Source: JADJXV01 sp964527785
GTDB taxonomy: Bacteria; Bacteroidota; Ignavibacteria; Kapaibacteriales; UBA961
Assembly (NCBI GenBank): GCA_964527785.1
Contig: CAZGNO010000088.1
Location: forward strand, 1 to 15,861
Length of the DNA: 15,861 nt
Direction: 5' to 3'
A model generated the notes under the pieces. The model did not search any database and was not told the origin of the DNA. It saw only the letters and a list, made by a program, of their open reading frames with translations. This document shows positions 7,937-15,095 of the stretch, piece after piece. The translations under genes and the position numbers were made by a program. Positions within the stretch are counted from its first letter, which is position 1. Every line of letters begins with the position of its first letter.

Positions 7937-8260
7937 TCTCTTTCAAGGGTAAGAATATATTTTCCAAGACAGTCAGTCCCGTGTCAAATTTACTGCTTTT
8001 CTCGATACCGTAAAATTATTTATTGGGTTGGATTGAAAGTTTAACGGTGTGCAAGTTTTTGAGGTTAGGGAGGTTAATTATGAGATGCTGGCTTTAGATG
8101 TAAATTGATGGTTGTACATTATTGTATAGCCAGATGGAGCGTTAGATTACTGTTGGTTTGGTACGAAAACTTCCTTTTGAGGAAAAGTATCTTAAATAGT
8201 GGAAATTGAGTGATGAATTTCGATAAAAAGTAAAGTCTTGATACTGAATATCACCCTCCC
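7937..8260. other. 324-base intergenic region between TPR and ftsB-like genes
   Basis: No gene is supported here. It holds the candidate TPR promoter (7985-8015). Two small hairpins lie nearer the ftsB-like stop. One is TTCCT-TTTG-AGGAA at 8171-8184, which on the minus strand is followed by GTTTTC. The other is TGATA-ctgaa-TATCA at 8239-8253. Either could be a weak terminator for the ftsX operon. The remainder is AT-rich with no clear repeats. Confidence 0.5.
7985..8015 (-). promoter_or_regulatory. Candidate promoter of the TPR gene
   Basis: On the minus strand TAAATTTG (7992 down to 7985) matches the -7 consensus TAnnTTTG. It is preceded after 19 bases by TTTT (8015-8012), one base off TTTG. 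It lies about 48 bases upstream of the start codon. Confidence 0.4.
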
Positions 8261-8581
8261 TCACTTCCCTCCAACAAAGTACACCTCTTCCCCCGGCTTG
8301 ACCATACCGTAATTCTGGCGGGCGAGGCGTTCTATTTCGAGTGTGTCGGCAATGAGAGTATGGATTTGCTTGCGAAGTGAGTCGCGAATGATTTGTTGCT
8401 CTTGTATTTCAGAGTTGATAACCTGTTCACGAGACTCCAAGCGCAAGCGCATTATAAGCCCGTGTTTGGTAAAGAGGACGAAGCCCAGTACAAGTGCAAA
8501 GAGCACCCCGCCTATAACTAAACGTCGTCGCTTCATCAGGCGTTTAGTGTTATTAATAATTGACGTTCGCGGGGAAGCCAT
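8261..8581 (-). CDS. FtsB/DivIC-family septum formation protein
   Basis: A 106-residue bitopic membrane protein: basic N-terminus (KRLMKRRR), one membrane helix (about 21-38), then a coiled coil (about 45-80). It ends with the family signature IERLARQNYGMVKPGEEVYFV (83-103). Proteins of this family (FtsB in E. coli, DivIC in Gram-positives) join FtsL and FtsQ/DivIB in the divisome and help activate septal peptidoglycan synthesis. Size and order are typical. An internal start at Met16 (MKRRR) would also keep the whole family core. It follows ftsX by 18 bases on the same strand, so the two are very probably one operon of division genes. Confidence 0.88.
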   Translation of the reverse strand: MASPRTSIINNTKRLMKRRRLVIGGVLFALVLGFVLFTKHGLIMRLRLESREQVINSEIQEQQIIRDSLRKQIHTLIADTLEIERLARQNYGMVKPGEEVYFVGGK

Positions 8582-8599
8582 AGGTGATATAGGAATGAA

Positions 8600-9457
8600 T
8601 TACGATTTCTTTTTCACGGAATACGCCGTCGAAACGGATAGTATAATGGAAAGTACCACCATAGAAGCACCACTGATTTCCATATACATCAATGGAACTG
8701 TATCCAACCAGCCAATCATTGGTCGTGCTATAAAATACCCTCCAACAACCATACCCCCACCAATCACGATACCGATAGCACAGGCATAGAAACCAAAAAG
8801 AATATGCGGCATCGCAACAAACGCGCGCGTTGCACCTAACATCATAAGTATATGGACTTCATCACCACCGGCAGTGGTTTCAGCACGAAGCGCGAAATAC
8901 AATACAAACAGGAATATCGCAAAGACTCCCGCAGCCCCAGCAAAAATCATTATAGACGTTTGGTTCGACCGTGAGAATAGAGCGTTGGCATACGCGGTAT
9001 TGTAAATGACATCATCAACCGAAGGAATTTGCCGGAATGTCTCGACTACTGCATCAAGCCGTTCTCTCGAGCAAGCAGCAGGTATTAAATGAACCTTTAC
9101 CACCGACGGGAAGGGATTGCTCGGCAATAGATTATCCAACTTTTGCCCAACACTCTTTGAAAATTCTTTTTGAGCTTGCTCTGGTGTAACAAGTTCTGCA
9201 GAAGCAACTTCCGGCGCAGAACGAACCTGCCGCATAATTGATACAGCTTCCGAACTGTCAGCGCGAGGAGAGGCAAATACCGATATAATAAGATTTCCTG
9301 AAAGTTGCTCTATTTCAGCAGTCGCTCCGTAATAGCCAACAGCGATAACAGCCGATGCAAGCGTAAGAAATGCCGTTGCAAAAGCAATTTTGACTAACGA
9401 GCCGAATCGCTGACGAAGAAGTTTATGCGCTTGAGCAAAATAGAAAGAAAGTGCCAT
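8600..9457 (-). CDS. ftsX: Cell division protein FtsX
   Basis: FtsX is the membrane half of the FtsEX complex, which passes ATP-driven signals from FtsE to periplasmic peptidoglycan hydrolases. The 285-residue protein has four membrane helices (about 21-43, 169-190, 215-239 and 263-281), with the large extracytoplasmic loop between the first two. Conserved features are LPSNPFPSVVKVHL (111-124) in the loop and DEVHILMMLGATRAFVAMPHILFG (199-222), equivalent to 'E..iMrLVGAt..FI..PF...G'. No ftsE is adjacent; the next gene is the FtsB-like protein. The start at 9457 gives a normal short basic N-terminus. Confidence 0.92.
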   Translation of the reverse strand: MALSFYFAQAHKLLRQRFGSLVKIAFATAFLTLASAVIAVGYYGATAEIEQLSGNLIISVFASPRADSSEAVSIMRQVRSAPEVASAELVTPEQAQKEFSKSVGQKLDNLLPSNPFPSVVKVHLIPAACSRERLDAVVETFRQIPSVDDVIYNTAYANALFSRSNQTSIMIFAGAAGVFAIFLFVLYFALRAETTAGGDEVHILMMLGATRAFVAMPHILFGFYACAIGIVIGGGMVVGGYFIARPMIGWLDTVPLMYMEISGASMVVLSIILSVSTAYSVKKKS

Positions 9458-9556
9458 TTCGCAGAATTTCCGGTAGAACGTTGTTTTTAGTTACTTTTAG
9501 AATGTAAATTACGCAAATTTTGACAAATTGTTGTTGTGAAAGATTCTATTACTATA

Positions 9557-9616
9557 ACCACTAAAGCCCTATATGCTGACAAAAGCTCTTCTGTGTACTT
9601 TTGCGACTTTTGTGGT
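9557..9616. repeat. Nested inverted repeats between ftsX and the dehydrogenase
   Basis: ACCACTAAAG (9557-9566) and CTTTTGTGGT (9607-9616) pair at 9 of 10 positions. Inside them CAAAAG (9580-9585) pairs with CTTTTG (9598-9603). The structure lies just past the stop of the minus-strand dehydrogenase, where it could act as a terminator or RNA-stabilising hairpin, but no T tract follows on that strand. Confidence 0.4.
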
Positions 9617-9628
9617 AATTAAAGTATT

Positions 9629-10663
9629 CTACGGAATCAATACAATTTTACCCATATACCCACCCGACACCATCAATTCATGAGCTTCTGCTGCTTGTGA
9701 TAAATCCATCACTTTCCCTATATGCGGCTTAATACTTTTTTCTGCAGCGAGGGCGAGCAATTCTTCAAGTTCAGTTTTTGTACCTAGATACAAACCGTGA
9801 ATTGACAAATGACGCAAGTATGTTTGATGGATATTAAGCATACTTTCTCGTCCAGTTAGAATGCCGCAGAGGAGCATTCTCCCACCTTTTTGGAGCATAT
9901 CGAAACTCTTGGGGAATGTGGCGGGTCCGACATAATCCATAATGCAATTCATACCATACGGGAAGAGTTTTTTCACTTCTGCAGGAACATCGTCGGTATA
10001 ATGATTAAAGACATAATCAGCACCGAGGGCTTGAATAGTTGGTTTTTTCTCATCTTTTCCGACGGTTGCTATTACGATTGCTCCTGCCGCTTTCGCAAGC
10101 TGGACTGCTATTGTTCCGAGTCCACCAGAACCGCCCCATATCATGAAGGTCTCTCCGGCTTTCAATTTTGCAATTGTATAGAGAGCGTGATATGCAGTCA
10201 GACCGGCAACTCCAAAACAGGTGGCTTCTTCAAACGAAATTGAATCAGGCAGACGCACTATATTTTTTGCAGGAACAGTGCAATATTCAGCGTAACCGCC
10301 GTGAATATGCATTCCAAAATATTTCCAATTGAAGCATAAATGATTTTGTTCGGGTGTTTTGACACAAATTGGACAAACCCCACACGAAATAACAGGGGTA
10401 GCCATTACCCTGTCACCAACGGAATATCCAGTAACATTCTCACCGATATGCTCAATTTCCCCGACTATATCCCCACCGAGAATATGGGGTAATGGAATTG
10501 ACAAACCAGGATAGCCGTTTCGCACTACCGTATCGGCTCTGTTTACACTCGTGGCTTTGATTCTGACCCGAATATCATCAGCTCCACAATCGGGAATCGG
10601 GAAATCAGTAGTGTACTCTAGGTTTTCTGTACCGCCATGACGGGGAAGGAGAATTGCTTTCAT
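9629..10663 (-). CDS. Medium-chain dehydrogenase/reductase (zinc-binding dehydrogenase type)
   Basis: A 344-residue MDR-superfamily oxidoreductase using NAD(P)H. The GroES-like half starts MKAILLPRHGG and includes SVNRADTVVRNG (39-50) and PHILGGDIVGEIEHIG. The structural-zinc cysteines are present as CGVCPIC....C (94, 97, 100, 110). The Rossmann half has the dinucleotide loop WGGSGGLGTIAVQLAKAAGA (176-195). The classic catalytic-zinc ligands are missing: Asn41 stands where alcohol dehydrogenases have Cys, and GGD replaces GHE. It therefore resembles quinone-oxidoreductase-like members that kept the structural zinc site; the substrate is unknown. The frame is open to 10780, but the family N-terminus begins at Met 10663, so the extra 39 residues are rejected. 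It is divergent from etfB across 144 bases. Confidence 0.88.
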   Translation of the reverse strand: MKAILLPRHGGTENLEYTTDFPIPDCGADDIRVRIKATSVNRADTVVRNGYPGLSIPLPHILGGDIVGEIEHIGENVTGYSVGDRVMATPVISCGVCPICVKTPEQNHLCFNWKYFGMHIHGGYAEYCTVPAKNIVRLPDSISFEEATCFGVAGLTAYHALYTIAKLKAGETFMIWGGSGGLGTIAVQLAKAAGAIVIATVGKDEKKPTIQALGADYVFNHYTDDVPAEVKKLFPYGMNCIMDYVGPATFPKSFDMLQKGGRMLLCGILTGRESMLNIHQTYLRHLSIHGLYLGTKTELEELLALAAEKSIKPHIGKVMDLSQAAEAHELMVSGGYMGKIVLIP

Positions 10664-10708
10664 TTGAACTGTAATGGAAAAAAATGAAGAATACATAATT
10701 ATAGGATA

Positions 10709-10739
10709 CGAAAATAACAAAAAGCATTGGAGTAGGAAA
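10709..10739 (-). promoter_or_regulatory. Weak candidate promoter of the dehydrogenase
   Basis: On the minus strand TATTTTCG (10716 down to 10709) is one base off TAnnTTTG. It is preceded after 19 bases by TTTC (10739-10736). It lies about 45 bases upstream of the start codon in the divergent region shared with etfB. Confidence 0.25.
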
Positions 10740-10764
10740 GCACGTCTATTTTTAGAGTTTTTCG

Positions 10765-10772
10765 TATTTTTG
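10765..10772 (+). promoter_or_regulatory. Candidate -7 box of the etfBA operon
   Basis: TATTTTTG matches TAnnTTTG and sits 35 bases before the etfB ATG. It is embedded in the 11-mer CGTATTTTTGT shared with the rpoZ and tRNA promoters. No good -33 TTTG lies 19-20 bases upstream. Confidence 0.4.
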
Positions 10773-10807
10773 TGGTGCAAATTACTATTTGAATAAAGGA
10801 GAAGTGA

Positions 10808-11554
10808 ATGAATATTCTAGTGTGTATTTCCCAAGTCCCCGATACGACCACAAAAGTAGCGGTAGGAGCAGACGGAAAAACGATTGATAAAGCAGGTGTA
10901 AAGTTTATTTTGAATCCGTATGATGAGTTTTCGATTGAAGAGGGTTTACGTCTTCGTGAAAAATTTGGTGGTAGTGTGACTGCACTTACTGTCGGCGGAG
11001 ATTCAGCAAAAGAAATTCTCCGTACTGCCCTTGCAATGGGTGTAGATAAAGCAATTATCGTAAAAGACGAAACCCGTGAAGACAGTTTCAGCGTGGCAGT
11101 AAATATTGCGGAAGCAGCCAAATCAATACAACCTGATGTAGTCATTCTTGGTCGTCAAAGTATTGATTATGATTCATTCGGCATGGCTTCAATGGTTGGT
11201 GAATTACTTGATATGCCGTCAATATCGGTAGTATCAAAATGGACAATCGAAGGTAATGCCGTAACAGCCGAACGGGATATAGAAGGCGGCAAAGAGGTTG
11301 TAGAAACTACCCTTCCTTGTGTAATTTCAGCACAAAAAGGACTCAACGACCCACGTTATCCGAAATTACCGGATATTATGAAAGCCAAGTCCAAACCAAT
11401 CGAAGAGCGTGCCGGCGTTTCGACTGCATCACGTGTACAAACGATTTCGATGGAACTTCCTCAATCCAAGCGAGTCGGGAAGATTCTTGGCGATACGGAT
11501 GCTGATATTTCCGAATTAGTGCGCCTGTTGCACGAAGAAGCGAAGGTAATTTAA
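10808..11554 (+). CDS. etfB: Electron transfer flavoprotein subunit beta
   Basis: EtfB pairs with EtfA to carry electrons from acyl-CoA and other flavin dehydrogenases to the respiratory chain. The 248-residue protein has the standard start (MNILVCISQVPDT), the ILNPYDEFSIEEGLRL helix and LGRQSIDYDSFGMASMVGELL (114-134). The EtfB signature QKGLNDPRYPKLPDIMKAK spans 176-194. A strong ribosome site (AAAGGAG) precedes the ATG. It is the first gene of etfB-etfA-nuclease, with a 50-base gap to etfA. Whether the complex is a simple carrier or electron-bifurcating cannot be settled by eye; no bifurcation partner genes are nearby. Confidence 0.95.
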   Translation: MNILVCISQVPDTTTKVAVGADGKTIDKAGVKFILNPYDEFSIEEGLRLREKFGGSVTALTVGGDSAKEILRTALAMGVDKAIIVKDETREDSFSVAVNIAEAAKSIQPDVVILGRQSIDYDSFGMASMVGELLDMPSISVVSKWTIEGNAVTAERDIEGGKEVVETTLPCVISAQKGLNDPRYPKLPDIMKAKSKPIEERAGVSTASRVQTISMELPQSKRVGKILGDTDADISELVRLLHEEAKVI

Positions 11555-11604
11555 GGGATTATTAATCATAACACTGAATATTTGAATCAAAAGGAATGTA
11601 ATAC

Positions 11605-12564
11605 ATGAGTACGATTGTAGTCTATCTAGAACAAAAAGGAAATGAACTGAAACGCTCGTCGCTAGAAGCGATAACAGCTGCATCAAGCGTAACGGGTGCT
11701 ACGGTAATCGGTTTATTAGCAGGTGGCGATGCTTCGTCAGTACAAATTGCAGGAGAATACGGACTAAAAGAATGTGCTGTTGCAAAACATGATTTACTCG
11801 CGAGCGGATACTCTTCGACAGCGGTAGCAAGTTCCATTGCAGAATTTGCAAAAAGCGTTGGAGCAAATGCCGTATTATTCGCTGCAACTGCAACCGGCAA
11901 GGAACTTTCTCCGAGAGTTGCAGTAAAATTGAACGCGGGATTTGTTCCTGATTGTGTAACATTCGGAGCGAATGGCGGAACGATAGTAGCTTCACGTCCC
12001 GTCTATGCAGGCAAAGCAAAAGTAAATGTAACTGTAACATCAACAATTGGCGTGTACAGCTTACGTCCTAATGTTTTTACAGCACGAAAAGTAGAAAATG
12101 TCAGTGCTGTAGCAATTCGTGAATTTACCCCGAATCTGACAGCTAACGACCGCCGTGTAAAAGTAACAAATGTACTGCGTAACGAGGGTAAATTGGATGT
12201 GTCCGAAGCCGATATTATTGTGTCGGGTGGACGTGGGATGAAAGGACCGGAAAACTTCCACTTAGTAGAATCACTCGGTAAAGTATTAGGTGCTGCTGTT
12301 GGCGCATCTCGCGCTGTAGTTGATGCCGGATGGAGACCTCACGGTGAGCAGGTAGGGCAAACAGGTAAAACTGTTTCGCCAAATTTGTATATTGCGTGTG
12401 GAATTTCGGGTGCAGTGCAGCATTTAGCCGGAATGTCGTCATCGAAAGTAATTGTTGCAATCAATAAAGACAAGGACGCACCGATTTTCAAGGTAGCTGA
12501 TTATGGGATTGTAGGAGATGTTTTTGAGGTTTTGCCTAAACTTACGGCAAAACTGACGCACTAA
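11605..12564 (+). CDS. etfA: Electron transfer flavoprotein subunit alpha
   Basis: EtfA holds the FAD of the electron transfer flavoprotein. The 319-residue protein has an N-terminal alpha/beta domain (1-185) and the C-terminal FAD domain. Signature stretches are VSGGRGMKGPENF (206-218), SRAVVDAGWRPHGEQVGQTGKTV (235-257), LYIACGISGAVQHLAGM (261-277) and AINKDKDAPIF.VADYGIVGD (285-305). AAGGA lies upstream of the start. The length is typical. It is in one operon with etfB upstream and the bifunctional nuclease 44 bases downstream. Confidence 0.96.
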   Translation: MSTIVVYLEQKGNELKRSSLEAITAASSVTGATVIGLLAGGDASSVQIAGEYGLKECAVAKHDLLASGYSSTAVASSIAEFAKSVGANAVLFAATATGKELSPRVAVKLNAGFVPDCVTFGANGGTIVASRPVYAGKAKVNVTVTSTIGVYSLRPNVFTARKVENVSAVAIREFTPNLTANDRRVKVTNVLRNEGKLDVSEADIIVSGGRGMKGPENFHLVESLGKVLGAAVGASRAVVDAGWRPHGEQVGQTGKTVSPNLYIACGISGAVQHLAGMSSSKVIVAINKDKDAPIFKVADYGIVGDVFEVLPKLTAKLTH

Positions 12565-12608
12565 GAGCAAAACACAATAAATATGTAGGTGTTTTAAAGG
12601 AAATTATT

Positions 12609-13214
12609 ATGTCAAGAGTACAATTAGAGGTTGCGGGCTTAACGCAAAATCCTGCGAGCAATGGCGCATATGCTCTTATTTTAAAAGAAGTTGACGGCAA
12701 TCGCCGATTACCTATTACTATTGGTGCTGCAGAAGCCGGAGCAATCTATAATGAGCTTGAAGGGATTAAATCCCAACGCCCTATGACCCATGATTTAATC
12801 AAATCAATGTTGGACGCTGTCGGTGCGGCTGTTGTAGAGGTGTTTATTCACGATATGCGCGACAATACTTTCCTTGCTACGATTATCATTGACACTGCAT
12901 CGAATGAGATAGACAGCCGTCCGAGCGATGCCATTGCCATTGCTCTCCGCTGTAATGCTCCTATCTTTATTGTGGAAAGTTTGCTAGACGAAGTTAGTTT
13001 CCTTCCGGACGGAATCGAGGATGAAGATGACGAAATAGATGATGACGATTTAAAGGAAATTCGTGATAAGGCAAAAAAAGACGAGGAAGAGACATCACGT
13101 CCACGATCAAAAATGGAACTTATGGAGCAGTATTTGAGTAAAGCTGTACGCGATGAAGACTACGAACGGGCTGCACAACTCCGTGACGAGATAGAGAAAT
13201 TGAAGAATCTCTAA
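12609..13214 (+). CDS. Bifunctional nuclease family (DUF151) protein with UvrB/C motif
   Basis: A 201-residue protein with an N-terminal DUF151/bifunctional nuclease domain (about 1-135). It shows LPITIGAAEAGAI (34-46), RPMTHDLIKSML (57-68) and the hallmark DSRPSDAIAIALR (102-114). An acidic hinge (136-160, rich in Asp/Glu) leads to a UvrB/UvrC interaction motif at 175-199 (YLSKAVRDEDYERAAQLRDEIEKL). The family name comes from DNase/RNase activity reported for plant relatives; the bacterial role is not established. The UVR helix pair may bind UvrA/B-type or Clp-type partners. AAAGGA precedes the start. The 44-base gap after etfA suggests an operon, and I recall this order from other Bacteroidota. 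Confidence 0.9.
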   Translation: MSRVQLEVAGLTQNPASNGAYALILKEVDGNRRLPITIGAAEAGAIYNELEGIKSQRPMTHDLIKSMLDAVGAAVVEVFIHDMRDNTFLATIIIDTASNEIDSRPSDAIAIALRCNAPIFIVESLLDEVSFLPDGIEDEDDEIDDDDLKEIRDKAKKDEEETSRPRSKMELMEQYLSKAVRDEDYERAAQLRDEIEKLKNL

Positions 13215-13245
13215 AAAATCCGAAGGAATTTCGAGGGTTTTTCCG

Positions 13246-13253
13246 TATTTTTG
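13246..13253 (+). promoter_or_regulatory. Candidate -7 box of the tRNA gene
   Basis: TATTTTTG fits TAnnTTTG and lies 24 bases before the tRNA. It is the third occurrence of the 11-mer CGTATTTTTGT. No -33 TTTG is at the right distance. Confidence 0.4.
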
Positions 13254-13277
13254 TATTCTCAAAAATCGAAAATGTGT

Positions 13278-13351
13278 GCCGAAGTAGCTCAGGTGGTTAG
13301 AGCAATGGAATCATAATCCATGTGTCGGGGGTTCAAGTCCCTCCTTCGGTA
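13278..13351 (+). tRNA. tRNA with CAU anticodon (Met elongator or Ile2)
   Basis: A 74-base cloverleaf. The 7-bp acceptor GCCGAAG/CTTCGGT has a closing G-U pair. The D stem is GCTC/GAGC, the anticodon stem ATGGA/TCCAT with loop ATCATAA, and the T arm GGGGG-TTCAAGT-CCCTC, with discriminator A. The anticodon is CAT at tRNA positions 34-36, so it is either elongator methionine or the lysidine-modified isoleucine tRNA; it lacks initiator features. The CCA end is not encoded. Confidence 0.93.
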
Positions 13352-13360
13352 CGAAGAATT

Positions 13361-13397
13361 AACGCAACTTATTGTAAAATATTAAGTTGCGTTTTTT
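13361..13397 (+). terminator. Strong intrinsic terminator after the tRNA
   Basis: AACGCAACTTA (13361-13371) and TAAGTTGCGTT (13383-13393) form a perfect 11-bp stem with an 11-base loop and end in a T6 tract (13392-13397). It starts 10 bases after the tRNA. Confidence 0.9.
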
Positions 13398-13410
13398 ATT
13401 ACCTGAATTT

Positions 13411-13450
13411 GTGTTGATTTTGTACTTGTCGTGTTAATTTTGTGCTTATC
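13411..13450. repeat. Two tandem 20-bp imperfect repeats
   Basis: Units 13411-13430 and 13431-13450 align at 17 of 20 bases (consensus GTGTTrATTTTGTrCTTrTC). They lie between the tRNA terminator and the protease promoter. The second unit contains TAATTTTG, a -7-like box. They could be paired operator sites or simply a small duplication. Confidence 0.6.
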
Positions 13451-13643
13451 AAATTAATTCTCTTGGTTCTAATCGGCATAAACACCCCTTGTATTTAAAT
13501 GCAAAATCCATTTTCATTTATTGGGATGGAAAGTTTTAATGTTTTTAATACATAAAGGATTGATAGCTGTTTATTTACCAAAGTTTATCTATTTTTGAAG
13601 AGATTAAAAAATATACGATTGACTTTTCACAGATCCTCATACG

Positions 13644-13675
13644 TTTGTCCGTATCAAAAACTAATCTTATATTTG
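13644..13675 (+). promoter_or_regulatory. Promoter of the protease gene (Bacteroidota consensus)
   Basis: TTTG (13644-13647), 20 bases, then TATATTTG (13668-13675) matches the full -33/-7 consensus of the Bacteroidota primary sigma factor. It places transcription start near 13682, which rules out the open-frame start at 13645 and supports ATG 13699. Confidence 0.65.
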
Positions 13676-13698
13676 CCAAAATCATTACAAGGATTTCG

Positions 13699-15054
13699 AT
13701 GCATCACATTGCTACCCGTTTTCTCCTGCTCTGTACCTCTCTGCTCGTTGTGAGCACCTATACTTATTCCCAAGATATTGTTTCGATGTTCAAGCGGGTC
13801 AAACCCTCGGTTGTATCTGTAATTTCGTATAACGCATTCGACTTGGAAGATGGTAGCGGCAGTGGTTTTTTTATTGGACTTAACCGTATTATCACAAATT
13901 TCCATGTTGTGGATAATGCCTCATCCGTAAAAATACGGATGAACGACAGTACCGAATACCAGGTAAAAAGAATGATTGCAAAGGATTCGCTTTTGGATAT
14001 TGCAATACTCGAAGTTGATATACCCGCTTCCCGCAAAATCACGCCGCTAGTCTTTCGCACAAACCCACCCGAACAAGGTGAGCGAGTGTATGTAGTCGGT
14101 AACCCATTGGGGTTTGAGCAAAGTGTTTCGGATGGAATCGTTTCATCAGTAAGAGTTGTCAAAGAATATGGCAAACTTATTCAATTCACCGCAGCAGTTT
14201 CTCACGGAAGCAGTGGCAGTCCTCTATTAGATGGAAATGGTGCTGTACTTGGGGTAGCTCGGTTGATTATGTCCGAAGGTCAAAATATAAACTTTGCCGT
14301 TCCAGCAGAATTTGCAAAATCAATTAAGACTGACAGTGTTTTCCCTTTTGTGTCCAACAAGAAGAAGTATGAAGGCAAAGAAATGGATGTAAAAGACGCT
14401 TTCGATGTTGATACTGCTCTTATCGGAAATATACCTCCGGGTTTGGTCTTGCCCAAGGAACGTAACTTATGGCGGCTTCGTACTGCTGCACTTCGTTTGC
14501 AATGGGAATCTGATATAGTGGATAAGAATATTAATCGGATAGCTCGAGCAGTTAAACGAATTTATGAAAAAATTGACATTGAAAAAGACTCTCTAACGAT
14601 GAATCAATCCCATAATGTAGTGATTGAGGCATTGGGTGTAAATACCGAGGCACTCGAATATTCACCCGAAAACAGACAAATTACAGAAGCTGTCAGTGCC
14701 AGCTTGACCGCAATTGCAACACAGACTATTCTAAGCGGGAAAGCAAGTCCTGTAGGCGGTCTGGCAAGTGTATTGAAATCTCACGGGCAAATCTGGCAGG
14801 ATTTTGAAAAAGACGGTTCGTATGTATTGCTTACATATTCTGATACGAATACTATCAAAGATGTAGATATTGCTGTTTTTTATCTTGAAGACGGGAAATG
14901 GAAACCTGTTGCTGCAAATACTAACACCGACGCATATTCTTATTTGTATTTTACTGCTCCGAAATCTACAGAATATGCAATAGTTTGGCGGGTTGCCGAA
15001 TATGCCGAAGCGAAAAAAGAAGGCGTAATCGGTTCTATGTTTTTTGCATATTAA
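13699..15054 (+). CDS. Secreted trypsin-like serine protease with unknown C-terminal half
   Basis: A 451-residue exported protein. It has a signal peptide (1 to about 25, ending TYTYSQ) and then an HtrA/Deg-like trypsin domain (about 27-215). The triad is His69 in TNFHVVD, Asp100 in LLDIAILEV and Ser172 in HGSSGSPLLD; GSGSGFFI and VYVVGNPLGFEQSVSDGIVS are typical HtrA loops. No PDZ domain follows. Residues about 240-345 are mostly helical with charged repeats, and about 375-435 (YVLLTYSDTN...YAIVWRV) look like a beta-sandwich of the pre-peptidase C-terminal kind. It acts outside the cytoplasm. The start is set by the upstream promoter and AAGGA; the frame is open from 13645, but that would put 18 residues before the signal peptide. 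It is followed 41 bases later by a lipoprotein gene. The target of cleavage is unknown. Confidence 0.85.
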   Translation: MHHIATRFLLLCTSLLVVSTYTYSQDIVSMFKRVKPSVVSVISYNAFDLEDGSGSGFFIGLNRIITNFHVVDNASSVKIRMNDSTEYQVKRMIAKDSLLDIAILEVDIPASRKITPLVFRTNPPEQGERVYVVGNPLGFEQSVSDGIVSSVRVVKEYGKLIQFTAAVSHGSSGSPLLDGNGAVLGVARLIMSEGQNINFAVPAEFAKSIKTDSVFPFVSNKKKYEGKEMDVKDAFDVDTALIGNIPPGLVLPKERNLWRLRTAALRLQWESDIVDKNINRIARAVKRIYEKIDIEKDSLTMNQSHNVVIEALGVNTEALEYSPENRQITEAVSASLTAIATQTILSGKASPVGGLASVLKSHGQIWQDFEKDGSYVLLTYSDTNTIKDVDIAVFYLEDGKWKPVAANTNTDAYSYLYFTAPKSTEYAIVWRVAEYAEAKKEGVIGSMFFAY

Positions 15055-15095
15055 TCTTTAAATTATTTGTTTTTTTACTTATTATCTTAAACACT

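Larger units (their letters stand above)
13398..13698. other. Intergenic region upstream of the protease gene
   Basis: About 300 AT-rich bases with no supported gene. It holds the tandem 20-bp repeat (13411-13450), an otherwise unremarkable stretch to about 13640, and the protease promoter with a Shine-Dalgarno-like AAGGA. Confidence 0.6.

Noticed and set aside
10664..10780. N-terminal extension of the dehydrogenase
   Set aside because: The family start MKAILLPRHGG begins at 10663. The extension covers the divergent promoter region and is basic and Phe-rich without a convincing signal peptide.
11699..12046. Leu-rich minus-strand open frame inside etfA
   Set aside because: It is a reverse-strand shadow of the unambiguous etfA coding sequence.
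13411..13450. CRISPR-like array
   Set aside because: There are only two adjacent units with no spacer between them, and no cas genes.
13645..13698. Upstream start of the protease
   Set aside because: It overlaps the consensus promoter and would put 18 residues before a normal signal peptide.
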